A stretch of 31,650 nucleotides of DNA, from assembly GCA_934590135.1 (NCBI GenBank), contig CAKTOT010000017.1, positions 1 to 31,650 on the forward strand. The letters are read 5' to 3'. Each line of letters begins with the position of its first letter. Within the stretch, counting starts at the first letter, position 1. Both the position numbers and the translations under genes were made by a program. The notes beneath the pieces are model-generated. The model made no database searches and was not told the DNA's origin. It worked only from the letters and a program-made list of their open reading frames with translations. Below, in pieces: positions 7,981 to 15,988 of the stretch. Source of the DNA: an uncultured Muribaculaceae bacterium. Lineage in GTDB: Bacteria > Bacteroidota > Bacteroidia > Bacteroidales > Muribaculaceae.

Positions 7981-9027
7981 TCAGTACGACATCTCGCCGC
8001 ATAGGGGGACGGCAAGACGATATCGCAGCTGAGTAGTAGTAAGGTCTTGTGCTAACAGGAACATCATCTTGGTGATGGCAGCCTCAAAGGTGAGGTCATG
8101 GCCCGAAACAACGCCTATACTCGTAAGCATCTCGCCGCCCACGTAGCGCGTGGCGTGCACACCTCCATTGCCGCACTGCGTCACATTGAGTATGGCCAGT
8201 CCACGACCTACTCCATTCTTGATACAATCCATAAACCATCTATCCGTGGGACCATTGCCGGCTCCGTAGGTACGCAGTATGACACCGCGTATGCCGGGCG
8301 TATTGAGCAGATGATCAAGCGTGCGCGCGTCCAGTCCCGGATACAAATCTATAACCACTACGGCCGGATTCATATCGTACATCGGATGCAGCTTTGTGCC
8401 GGCGGCCGGACGTGCCAAAGCCTTGGGCTCGAAGTGTATGCCGAGCCCTATCTTGGCCAGAGCGGGATAGTTGTGACTCTTAAAGGCATTAAAATTGTCG
8501 GCACTGCGTTTGGTCGAACGATTACCGCGCCACAGATAGTTCTCGAAAAGTATAGCCACCTCGCGCACCATCGGACCGGACCCGTCAGGGTCTTTGGCTG
8601 CTGCTATTTGCAAGGCGGTAATCAGGTTTTCCTCGCCATCGGTACGCACTTCGCCTATCGGCAATTGGCTACCGGTAATAATTACAGGCTTGCTCAGACC
8701 TTGCAGCATAAAAGACAGCGCACTGGCAGTGTAAGCCATAGTATCCGTGCCGTGCAAGACCACAAAGCCGTCATAGAGGTCATAGTTGTCCGCTATCGAG
8801 CGAGCTATCAGCCGCCAATGCTCCAAGTTCATGTCGCTGGAGTCTATGGGCGGGTTGAATTGTATGTTGTCTATTTCGTAGTCAAGTTTCTTAACCTTAG
8901 GCACATTGTCCATCAGATGCGTAAAATCGAAAGGACGCAGTGCGTGAGTCTCGGCATCTTCAATCATGCCGATGGTGCCTCCGGTATACACCATAAGTAT
9001 ACGCGGTTTTTTGGTAGTCATGGACAT
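7981..9027 (-). CDS. ansA: Type I (cytoplasmic) L-asparaginase
   Basis: Hydrolyses L-asparagine to aspartate and ammonia. The 348-residue protein has both signature threonine sites: YTGGTIGMI near the N-terminus and GFVVLHGTDTMAYTASAL about residue 90. TGSQLPIGEVRTDGEENL also fits the family. There is no signal peptide, which favours the cytoplasmic type I enzyme. Two in-frame ATGs lie two codons apart (9027 and 9021); either is possible. It lies 89 bases downstream of metG on the same strand with no terminator between, so co-transcription is likely. The ansA frame stays open upstream of the ATG into the end of metG, without a recognised start codon. Confidence 0.94.
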   Translation of the reverse strand: MSMTTKKPRILMVYTGGTIGMIEDAETHALRPFDFTHLMDNVPKVKKLDYEIDNIQFNPPIDSSDMNLEHWRLIARSIADNYDLYDGFVVLHGTDTMAYTASALSFMLQGLSKPVIITGSQLPIGEVRTDGEENLITALQIAAAKDPDGSGPMVREVAILFENYLWRGNRSTKRSADNFNAFKSHNYPALAKIGLGIHFEPKALARPAAGTKLHPMYDMNPAVVVIDLYPGLDARTLDHLLNTPGIRGVILRTYGAGNGPTDRWFMDCIKNGVGRGLAILNVTQCGNGGVHATRYVGGEMLTSIGVVSGHDLTFEAAITKMMFLLAQDLTTTQLRYRLAVPLCGEMSY

Positions 9028-9116
9028 GGGTATTAGCTGTTTGATGGCTTGGTTTTTTATATCTGAAATAACGTTGCCGTCAGCGGCATTAACGCCGTCG
9101 ATGGCTTTACGCTTGA

Positions 9117-11156
9117 TTATTTGACACTTGCACCGGGATGTACCGGACCTGTCGGGCCTATGACGACAAGTCGTCCGTCGGCATCTTCGGCACTCAGTAT
9201 CATGCCTTGCGAATCAACTCCGCGTAGACGGCGTACCGGCAAATTGGCGATGAAGCATACCTGGCGGCCTACAAGGTCCTCGGGATTGTAGTACTTGGCA
9301 ATACCGGAGACAATGGTTCGTCCGTCTTCCGTACCATCGTCGATGGTGAATTTGAGCAGCTTATCGGCTTTGGGCACACGCTCGCAGGCCTTGACCGTAC
9401 CTACACGAAGGTCGGCCTTCATAAAGGTATCGAAATCCACATCCGGCTGTTGAGGCGCAGGCTGCCACGCAGCTATGCTGTTGGCCTTGCGAATATCTTC
9501 AAGACGCTTGAGCTGTTTCTGTATAGCCTCATCATCGATTTTTTCGAACAAAAGCTCGGCTTCACCAATTTTTTGTCCGGCCGGCAGGATATCCTTGCCG
9601 AGGTCTTGCCACTGAAGATTGGATATGCCGAGCATCTTGCAAATCTTTGCGGAGGTGAAGGGCATAAACGGCTCGAAAGCAATGGCCATATCGGCGCATA
9701 TTTGGAGAGCGCAGTTGAGGATGGTTGCCACACGTGCCATATCGGTCTTAGCCACCTTCCACGGCTCGGTTTCTTGCAGATACTTGTTACCGAGACGTGC
9801 GATATTCATCGCTTCGCGCAGGGCATCACGGAAATGGAAGTGCTCGATGCAGTCCTCGAGGGCGTCTTTGGCTTTAAGAATGTCGGCTTGGAGTGCGGCA
9901 TCTACATCTTCGAGGGTTCCGGCTGCCGGAACTATACCGTCAAAATATTTTTGGGTCAATACCACGGCACGGTTGACGAAATTGCCGGCGATGGCCACCA
10001 ATTCGTTATTGTTGCGTGCCTGGAAGTCGACCCAAGTGAAGTCGTTATCCTTAGTCTCGGGAGCGTTGGCTGTGAGCACATAGCGCAGCACGTCTTGCTT
10101 GCCGGGGAAATCCTCGAGATACTCGTTGAGCCAAATAGCCCAGTTGCGTGATGTCGAAATCTTATCGCCCTCAAGGTTAAGGAACTCGTTGGCAGGCACA
10201 TTGTCGGGCAAATTGAAATTATCATCGTAAGCCTTGAGCATCGTCGGGAAGATGATGCAGTGGAACACGATATTATCCTTACCGATGAAGTGTATCAGAC
10301 GTGTTTCGGGGTCTTTCCACCACGTTTCCCATGTGTCGGGATACAGCTCCTTGGTATTGGAGATATAGCCTATGGGGGCGTCAAACCACACATAAAGCAC
10401 CTTGCCCTTGGCCTCATCCAACGGCACGGGCACACCCCAATCGAGGTCGCGCGTGACGGCACGGGGCTGCAAGCCCATATCGAGCCACGATTTGCATTGG
10501 CCGTAAACATTGGTTTTCCACTCCTTGTGTCCGTCCAAAATCCAGTGACGCAGGAAGTCTTCCCAGCGTTCCAAGGGCAGATACCAGTGGCGTGTCTCGC
10601 GCTTGACCGGAGTGCTTCCGGTGATGGCACTCTTGGGATTGATGAGCTCATCCGGTGACAGCGATGTGCCGCAGGCTTCGCATTGGTCACCATAGGCACG
10701 GGGATTATGGCAATGAGGACATTCGCCGGTGACGTAACGGTCGGCCAGGAACTGCTGTGCCTTTTCGTCATACAACTGTTCGGAGGTCTTGACCACAAAT
10801 TGGCCTTTGTCGTACAGACGTTTGAAGAACTCCGAAGCAGTCTGTGCATGTATCTTCGAAGACGTGCGCGAGTATATGTCGAAAGATATGCCCAGGCCTT
10901 CAAAAGACTTCTTGATGATGCTATGGTAGCGGTCTACTATATCCTGAGGAGTCACTCCCTCTTTCTTGGCTTTGATGGTGATGGGCACGCCGTGTTCGTC
11001 CGAACCGCAGACGAAGGCCACGGGACGGCCGTTAAGTCTCAGATAGCGAGCATATATGTCTGCCGGGACATACACTCCGGCAAGGTGGCCTATATGTACA
11101 GGACCGTTTGCATACGGCAAGGCGGCGGTGATGAGGGTGCGCTTGTATTGTGTCAT
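9117..11156 (-). CDS. metG: Methionyl-tRNA synthetase with C-terminal tRNA-binding domain
   Basis: Charges tRNA-Met with methionine. The 679-residue length matches the long E. coli-type enzyme. The class I signature appears as GPVHIGHLAG near residue 20, the zinc-binding knuckle as CPHCHNPRAYGDQCEAC around residues 145-160, and the KMSKS loop as KISTSRN. The last ~110 residues (FMKADLRVGTVKACERVPKADKLL... to the end) are an EMAP-II/Trbp111-type OB-fold that aids dimerisation and tRNA binding. The ATG at 11156 gives the normal N-terminus (RTLITAALPYANG). It lies 148 bases downstream of the TonB-like gene on the same strand and upstream of ansA. Confidence 0.97.
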   Translation of the reverse strand: MTQYKRTLITAALPYANGPVHIGHLAGVYVPADIYARYLRLNGRPVAFVCGSDEHGVPITIKAKKEGVTPQDIVDRYHSIIKKSFEGLGISFDIYSRTSSKIHAQTASEFFKRLYDKGQFVVKTSEQLYDEKAQQFLADRYVTGECPHCHNPRAYGDQCEACGTSLSPDELINPKSAITGSTPVKRETRHWYLPLERWEDFLRHWILDGHKEWKTNVYGQCKSWLDMGLQPRAVTRDLDWGVPVPLDEAKGKVLYVWFDAPIGYISNTKELYPDTWETWWKDPETRLIHFIGKDNIVFHCIIFPTMLKAYDDNFNLPDNVPANEFLNLEGDKISTSRNWAIWLNEYLEDFPGKQDVLRYVLTANAPETKDNDFTWVDFQARNNNELVAIAGNFVNRAVVLTQKYFDGIVPAAGTLEDVDAALQADILKAKDALEDCIEHFHFRDALREAMNIARLGNKYLQETEPWKVAKTDMARVATILNCALQICADMAIAFEPFMPFTSAKICKMLGISNLQWQDLGKDILPAGQKIGEAELLFEKIDDEAIQKQLKRLEDIRKANSIAAWQPAPQQPDVDFDTFMKADLRVGTVKACERVPKADKLLKFTIDDGTEDGRTIVSGIAKYYNPEDLVGRQVCFIANLPVRRLRGVDSQGMILSAEDADGRLVVIGPTGPVHPGASVK

Positions 11157-11173
11157 TGTCTATGTAGTGTTTC

Positions 11174-11189
11174 GGACGCCTTGGCGTCC
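11174..11189 (-). promoter_or_regulatory. Small hairpin in the metG leader
   Basis: GGACGCC and GGCGTCC form a 7-bp inverted repeat with a 2-base spacer, 18 bases before the metG ATG. It could shape the 5' untranslated region. Nothing marks it as a T-box or S-box riboswitch. Confidence 0.35.
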
Positions 11190-11304
11190 ACTGTTTGTTC
11201 TATATATAATAATGTGTATTATGCTGTGTGTATAAATGACATATACTATGTCTATGCATAAGTGCCACAACGGATGCTTCTTTCGATGTCTTGGCTCGGC
11301 ATTG

Positions 11305-12147
11305 CTATTTCGGATCTCTGAATACAAAGGTGATGGTAGCGCTGCCGCCTTCGGGATTGGCCGTACCGGTGCGTGCAAATTTGTGCCTTTTGACTTCGCG
11401 CAGGCACGCCGCCTTGGTGCTTTCGGATATATTGCCGTCACCACCGATGACCGTAGCCTTGGTCACGATGCCGCCGGAATCAAAGAGTGCTTCGATTTTC
11501 ACTTTCCCGACCTTATTGGACGGAATAGTGTTGGAATATCCGGGGAAGCCCCATCCGCCGGAGATGCGACCATGATTGACACCCACGGAAGACGACCGCG
11601 AATTGGCCGGGCCGGCCGAAGTCGGATTGCCGTCTGTACGCCCTGCATTACCGGTATCGCCGGTGCGATTGTTGGCGTTGTGTCGCGCATTGGAGAAGGC
11701 ATTGCCCACCGTTGATTGGGTGCGGCGAGCCGTGGCCTGTTCTTCCTTGCGTTTATTGTCAGCCGGGGTCCCGACTTTTTCGGGCTGTTGTTTTTTCTCC
11801 ACCTGTATATCGGACGGGCGATTAGATGTCACTATCGGCGCAGGCTTGCCTATAGGGCCGCGGTCCTCGAGGTTCGTCCCGGTCTCGGGCGCAAGTCGCG
11901 CCGGATTATCAAGATTTTCGGGCGTTTGTGCCGCTGCATCTTGTTGTTGGTGCGAAGGCACTGACGTCGGTGGCAGCTGTATGGTTTCGACCAAGTCCTC
12001 CACTTGCGCCAACTCGATATACGGGTCGGGCTTCGGTGGCCATTCCTTGTCCACAGACAGCGACAGATGGCTCAGACACAGCCATAGCCACACCAGCGCC
12101 GCTATGGCGATGGTACCTAAGGCTGCTATGTGGCGTGCTTGATTCAT
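11305..12147 (-). CDS. TonB-like energy transducer
   Basis: Probably couples the inner-membrane proton gradient, via ExbB/ExbD, to outer-membrane transporters. The 280-residue protein has one N-terminal membrane helix (about residues 8-30), a long Pro/Gln/Asn/Gly-rich periplasmic spacer (about 35-200) and a compact C-terminal domain (about 210-280; KVKIEALFDSGGIVTKATV...STKAACLREVKRHKF...ATITFVF) with the strand-helix-strand outline of TonB domains. The canonical YP motif is not evident, so the domain is diverged. It starts 6 bases after exbD ends, which fixes its role better than sequence alone. An alternative reading is a TolA-like protein paired with TolQ/TolR. Confidence 0.82.
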   Translation of the reverse strand: MNQARHIAALGTIAIAALVWLWLCLSHLSLSVDKEWPPKPDPYIELAQVEDLVETIQLPPTSVPSHQQQDAAAQTPENLDNPARLAPETGTNLEDRGPIGKPAPIVTSNRPSDIQVEKKQQPEKVGTPADNKRKEEQATARRTQSTVGNAFSNARHNANNRTGDTGNAGRTDGNPTSAGPANSRSSSVGVNHGRISGGWGFPGYSNTIPSNKVGKVKIEALFDSGGIVTKATVIGGDGNISESTKAACLREVKRHKFARTGTANPEGGSATITFVFRDPK

Positions 12148-12153
12148 ACGCGA

Positions 12154-12663
12154 TTATCTTATCTCGGTGGTTGAAGCGGGTACGGCAGACCGGGCCTTTG
12201 CCGTAGTCTGACCTGATTGAGCGGTCTCGGCCACCGCCGTAGTGGCTGCATTGTCCTTCTTGGTGGTAGCGAGTACCATCTTCAGGTCGTTGTCGGCGCC
12301 GAGGTTGAGTATTTCGACGACATCGCCATAGGGCACTGCCGAATCACCGAAGACGGCGATGGCGGTTTCGGGCGCTTGCTCTTTGACTCCCTTAAGGAAG
12401 TCTACGAGAGCCTGTTGTGACGGCATAGACATAGGCTCGCCGTCGCCGAATTGGCCCCACAGGCTTCCGTCTGCTTGGATAAACACTCGCGTCACCGGCT
12501 TCAGCGGCGTCTGCTCGGAGCTCTGCGGCAGATTGACTTCGAGCGCCGTAGGGAATACGAAAGTCGAAGTCACCATAAAGAACACCAGCAGCAGGAACAC
12601 CACGTCTGTCATCGACGCCATGGAAAACCCGGAAAGTATTTCTTGTTGACGTTTAAGCGACAT
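12154..12663 (-). CDS. exbD: ExbD/TolR-family biopolymer transport protein
   Basis: The 169-residue protein has a short cytoplasmic start and one membrane helix with the essential aspartate in MTDVVFLLLVFFMVTS (Asp20), followed by a periplasmic domain (VNLPQSSEQT..., ending in a basic, Ala/Thr-rich tail). The Asp in the helix carries protons through the ExbB pentamer. It sits 55 bases after exbB and 6 bases before the TonB-like gene. Only one ExbD gene is present here. Confidence 0.92.
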   Translation of the reverse strand: MSLKRQQEILSGFSMASMTDVVFLLLVFFMVTSTFVFPTALEVNLPQSSEQTPLKPVTRVFIQADGSLWGQFGDGEPMSMPSQQALVDFLKGVKEQAPETAIAVFGDSAVPYGDVVEILNLGADNDLKMVLATTKKDNAATTAVAETAQSGQTTAKARSAVPASTTEIR

Positions 12664-12718
12664 TGGATGTGTATTTAAACTTCTTTGGATAATTCACTAT
12701 TATGGAAATTTTACGGCG

Positions 12719-13375
12719 TCAAGCCGGCTCGTTGAGCAGATCCATAAAGTCCATGGTGCGAGCCTCGAGCATATTCATCACTTTATTGACACGCGCCACG
12801 AGATAGTTGTAAGCAAACATAGCAACGATGCCTACGATAAGTCCGGCAACGGTGGTCACCAATGCGGTGTATATACCTCCGGCAAAGTCACCTATCTGGG
12901 CACTGTTGCCGCTGGCGGCGATGGCGTAGAATGACTCGACCATACCGATGACGGTGCCCAGGAAACCGAGCATAGGCGCAGCTCCGGCGATGGTAGCAAG
13001 CCACGGCAAACCCTTGGACAGCGAGGCTATCTCCATATTTCCGGTATTCTCGATGGTTACAAGCACATCGTTCATCGGACGACCGATGCGCGAGATGCCC
13101 TTGCCGATGAGACGTCCGTACGGCGTGTCTGAATTGTGGCACAATTCCTTAGCGGCATCAATCTCGCCGTCATGTATATAGTCGCGTATACGCTTCATGA
13201 AAGTCTCGTCCTGGCGTGATGCCTTGGTGATGATGATGGCGCGCTCTATGGCGATATACACGCCGGCAAGAAGCAACACGGCCAATACAATCATAATCCA
13301 GCCGCCCGAAAGGCATAAATCCCAAAGCGACAGGCTCTCGGGTACGGCAGCGGTTGCAGTGTCTAACAGTATCAT
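12719..13375 (-). CDS. exbB: ExbB/TolQ/MotA-family proton channel protein
   Basis: The 218-residue protein has an N-terminal membrane helix (about residues 27-48, IMIVLAVLLLAGVYIAIERA), a cytoplasmic domain, and two helices closer to the C-terminus with the family signatures GFLGTVIGMVESF and GGIYTALVTTVAGLIVGI, whose Thr residues line the proton path. The start MILLDTATAAVPE at 13375 gives a short periplasmic N-terminus as in ExbB. It is first of the exbB-exbD-tonB unit, after a 239-base gap from pdxJ. Confidence 0.93.
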   Translation of the reverse strand: MILLDTATAAVPESLSLWDLCLSGGWIMIVLAVLLLAGVYIAIERAIIITKASRQDETFMKRIRDYIHDGEIDAAKELCHNSDTPYGRLIGKGISRIGRPMNDVLVTIENTGNMEIASLSKGLPWLATIAGAAPMLGFLGTVIGMVESFYAIAASGNSAQIGDFAGGIYTALVTTVAGLIVGIVAMFAYNYLVARVNKVMNMLEARTMDFMDLLNEPA

Positions 13376-13614
13376 TTTTTCAGATGGTTATTGTGTGCGG
13401 TTAGTTATTATTATTCTTTATCGTCAGTCTTGGCGGTTGCTAATCGTCAGTCCCGGCCTCTGTTGTAATTTGCGGATTCCGACAATCTCGGGCCACATCG
13501 TATTCTCTTGAATTCGGGTCTGCGGTTGCGCTATCCCGGTTGCACGGCTTTCGATGTCTTTCTCACGCTTTCATAGGCGTATCACTACTTTACAAAATCA
13601 CTTGAGACAATTAA
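13376..13614 (-). other. Gap between pdxJ and exbB with two sets of short direct repeats
   Basis: No convincing gene is present. On the plus strand ATCGTCAGTC occurs twice (13420-13429 and 13443-13452, 23 bases apart), and CTTGAGACAAT occurs twice (13601-13611 and 13618-13628), the second copy lying within the last codons and stop of pdxJ. A weak minus-strand promoter-like TGATTTTG lies at 13600-13593. The repeats could be binding sites controlling exbB or a leader element. Confidence 0.4.
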
Positions 13615-14328
13615 TTACTTGAGACAATCAAGATAACGTTGTATAGTGGTTTGCAGTCCCAGATAAAGGGCATCACATATCAGAGCATGGCCTATGGACA
13701 CTTCGTTGAGATAGGGCATGGCTCGGTGGAAGTATGCCAGATTGTCGAGTGACAGGTCATGCCCGGCATTGACTCCGAGGCCGCAATTGTGAGCTACGTT
13801 GGAGGCCGCAATATATGGGGCGACTGCCGCTTCCGGATCTTTGGGGTACATATCGGCGTAAGGCTTGGTGTACAGCTCGATGCGGTCGGCACCCGTACGT
13901 GCGGCGGCACGTATGTCCTCATCTTCGGGATAGACGAATATAGATACTCGTATGCCGCCTTCATGCAGACGTTCGACGATGGAACATAAGAAATCAAAAT
14001 TGGCTTTTACATCCCATCCGCCGGTGCTGGTGATGGCGTCCGGAGCATCCGGAACAAGCGTGACTTGTGCGGGGCGTACACGCAACACCAAGTCCATAAA
14101 TCGCTCATCGGGATAGCCCTCGATATTGAACTCGGTACGCAGACGCGAGCGCAAAGCCAGTACGTCGCTACGGCGTATGTGACGCTCGTCGGGACGCGGA
14201 TGCACGGTGATGCCCTGCGCTCCGAATTCCTCGCAGTCGGCGGCCACTTTTTCTACATCGGGGTTATTGGCTCCGCGCGCATTGCGCAAAGTCGCTATTT
14301 TATTGATATTTACACTCAGATAGGTCAT
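13615..14328 (-). CDS. pdxJ: Pyridoxine 5'-phosphate synthase
   Basis: Condenses 1-deoxy-D-xylulose 5-phosphate with 3-amino-2-oxopropyl phosphate to form pyridoxine 5'-phosphate, the last ring-forming step of the DXP-dependent B6 pathway. The 237-residue length is usual. Family motifs: LSVNINKIATLRNARG at the start, GITVHPRPDERHIR, and GLGVNAGHDLSLDNL near the C-terminus, followed by SIGHALICDAL. The frame extends to 14430, but that would cross the promoter region; the ATG at 14328 begins exactly where the family begins. It is divergent from the ACT-like gene and probably heads the minus-strand block. Confidence 0.96.
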   Translation of the reverse strand: MTYLSVNINKIATLRNARGANNPDVEKVAADCEEFGAQGITVHPRPDERHIRRSDVLALRSRLRTEFNIEGYPDERFMDLVLRVRPAQVTLVPDAPDAITSTGGWDVKANFDFLCSIVERLHEGGIRVSIFVYPEDEDIRAAARTGADRIELYTKPYADMYPKDPEAAVAPYIAASNVAHNCGLGVNAGHDLSLDNLAYFHRAMPYLNEVSIGHALICDALYLGLQTTIQRYLDCLK

Positions 14329-14402
14329 ATATGTGTGTTGTGCTCTGAGACTTATTTTTATAGTGTTAAGCTTATATTTACCCTTCCGTATTGAATTTTT
14401 GC

Positions 14403-14436
14403 CTAAATTTGTATCTGAAAGGGAGTACAAATTTAG
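14403..14436. promoter_or_regulatory. Perfect inverted repeat holding two opposed -7 elements
   Basis: CTAAATTTGTA (14403-14413) and TACAAATTTAG (14426-14436) are exact reverse complements separated by 12 bases. Each arm contains TAAATTTG, a perfect TAnnTTTG element: 14404-14411 on the plus strand for the ACT-like gene and nadK, and 14435-14428 on the minus strand for pdxJ. The two start sites would fall in the spacer, only a few bases apart and facing each other. Confidence 0.65.
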
Positions 14437-14462
14437 TTAGAATTATCTAAATCTAAAAGATA

Positions 14463-14864
14463 TTGACCGCAAAAGATGACATAAAGACAGAATTGGAGCG
14501 TCTGTTCCCCTACACCGAGGACGCCTCGACCTTGGTAGTGAGCTGTTCCAAACACAATTATTGTGCCTCGCAACTATGCCGCGCCATTGAGGACTGTGAT
14601 GCCCATGTGCTCAATCTCAACGTCATAGACGTCGAAGTCCCCGGCGTATCCGCCGACTCGGACACTCGGCATTTTGACATTGATTACGAAGACGCGCCGC
14701 GCACATACATCGAGCTGCGCATTTCGCACCGCAATACCGAAGCGGCGGCGCGCTCCGTTGCACGCTACGGATACGATGTCGAATACGTACGCGATGCCGT
14801 TGGAACAACCAAAGGCGACATTGACAGCCGTCTGGGAAGTCTTATGCGCATCCTCAACGTCTAA
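14463..14864 (+). CDS. Short ACT-like protein, probably the C-terminal domain of the CBS-domain protein found next to nadK
   Basis: The 133-residue product has a beta-alpha-beta-beta-alpha-beta outline (TLVVSCSKHNYCASQLCRAI, then APRTYIELRI and TEAAARSVARYGYDVEYV) typical of an ACT-like ligand-binding domain. The ending DSRLGSLMRILNV resembles the end of the ~220-residue CBS-domain proteins that accompany nadK in Bacteroidales, from memory. The CBS pair expected in front is absent. No ATG is available in frame: a stop lies at 14454-14456, so the best start is TTG at 14463 (ATA at 14460 is the only other nearby option). The leader would be about 45 bases. It lies 58 bases before nadK. The existence of the gene is well supported by its position and fold pattern; the function is unknown. 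Confidence 0.7.
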   Translation: MTAKDDIKTELERLFPYTEDASTLVVSCSKHNYCASQLCRAIEDCDAHVLNLNVIDVEVPGVSADSDTRHFDIDYEDAPRTYIELRISHRNTEAAARSVARYGYDVEYVRDAVGTTKGDIDSRLGSLMRILNV

Positions 14865-14922
14865 ACTTCCGTCGGCCAGTATAGTCATCCTCAACCTATT
14901 CATCTAAAAACTCGAAACTACC

Positions 14923-15783
14923 ATGACCATAGCCATATACGGAAGCCGCCAGCAGCAGCCCTATGCAGCCCGAATCGAGCGAATGTTGCGACACATCGTA
15001 CTGACAGGCACCGACATCGAAATGCACCCCAAGCTTTACGATCATCTCTCCGAACTTGGAGTATCCCTTGCCGGAGTACGCCCGGCAGCGCTTTCAAGCC
15101 CCGATCAAAAGTGCACGCTGGTAATGAGTATAGGCGGCGACGGCACCTTTTTGCGTACCGCCGCATGGGTCGGCCGTCTCGGCATACCCATCATCGGCAT
15201 CAACACCGGCCACTTGGGCTATCTTGCGACAATGAACATAGATGATGCCTCCTCTGAAAAGGGCGTCGACAGTATGCTCAACGCCGATTTCGCCATAGAG
15301 GAACGCACATTGCTGGAAGTATGCTCGCCCGAGGTGCGCGGATGGAAATATGCACTCAACGAAGTGTGCATCGCCAAAGACGACAGCGTATCCATGATTC
15401 AGGCCGACACCTATGTAGACGGCATCGAACTGGCCCAATATCGCGCCGACGGACTCATCATAGCCACGCCCACCGGCTCGACGGCTTACAATCTATCGGC
15501 CGGAGGCCCTATTGTGCAGCCCACGGCTCCGGTCTTAGTGGTGTCGCCCATAGCTGCGCACTCGCTGGGTATGCGCCCGCTTGTCATCGACGACCATAGC
15601 GTTCTAAATATCAGCGTCAGCGGACGCGCACGAGCATTTCGTCTGAGCCTTGACGGGCGCTCGACAGTGCTCCCTATGGGTTCGGAAGTACACATTCGCC
15701 GAGCACCATTTGTATGCCGTATTGCTATGCGCCCGGACAGCGCATTCCCCGTATCACTACGGCGCAAGCTGCTGTTCAACTAA
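14923..15783 (+). CDS. nadK: NAD kinase
   Basis: Phosphorylates NAD to NADP using ATP or polyphosphate. The 286-residue protein carries the diagnostic GGDGT motif (residues 71-75, SIGGDGTFLRTA), NTGHLGYLA (94-102), the NE/D region ALNEVCIAKDD, and TPTGSTAYNLSAGGPIV. The ATG at 14923 places a Rossmann-like strand MTIAIYGSRQ at the N-terminus. It follows the ACT-like gene on the same strand and is likely co-transcribed from the promoter at 14404. A 205-base gap to the glycosyltransferases follows. Confidence 0.96.
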   Translation: MTIAIYGSRQQQPYAARIERMLRHIVLTGTDIEMHPKLYDHLSELGVSLAGVRPAALSSPDQKCTLVMSIGGDGTFLRTAAWVGRLGIPIIGINTGHLGYLATMNIDDASSEKGVDSMLNADFAIEERTLLEVCSPEVRGWKYALNEVCIAKDDSVSMIQADTYVDGIELAQYRADGLIIATPTGSTAYNLSAGGPIVQPTAPVLVVSPIAAHSLGMRPLVIDDHSVLNISVSGRARAFRLSLDGRSTVLPMGSEVHIRRAPFVCRIAMRPDSAFPVSLRRKLLFN

Positions 15784-15843
15784 GCACCGGTCGAATGCGC
15801 AACGGTGTTGCATCTCCCCGTATTTTGTTACATCTCATAAGAT

Positions 15844-15874
15844 TTTGTCATGTCACGGAAATTTCGGAAATTTG
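15844..15874 (+). promoter_or_regulatory. Candidate promoter for the glycosyltransferase operon
   Basis: TTTG at 15844-15847 is followed after 19 bases by GAAATTTG at 15867-15874, one mismatch from TAnnTTTG, a spacing typical of Bacteroidetes primary-sigma promoters. The -7 lies in a tandem repeat of GGAAATTT (15857-15864 and 15866-15873). The leader to the ATG at 15989 would be about 105 bases. Confidence 0.5.
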
Positions 15875-15988
15875 CACAACCAAAAAAAGCATAGGTACTA
15901 CCTAAGTCTTTAAGACGGCAAAAGTCCACGCTATCACGGCTGAATCGACGAAGCCGGACCCACAAAAACGTCACCATATTAACCCGTT

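Noticed and set aside
8098..9036. 312-codon open frame antisense to ansA
   Set aside because: It is fully opposite a well-recognised enzyme gene, has a low-complexity composition unlike a protein, and has no promoter or homology I recognise.
11157..11304. T-box or SAM riboswitch ahead of metG
   Set aside because: Only a 7-bp hairpin is seen; no T-box sequence, no conserved S-box core and no terminator/antiterminator pair.
14329..14430. Longer N-terminus for PdxJ
   Set aside because: Would extend into the promoter palindrome; family homology starts at 14328.
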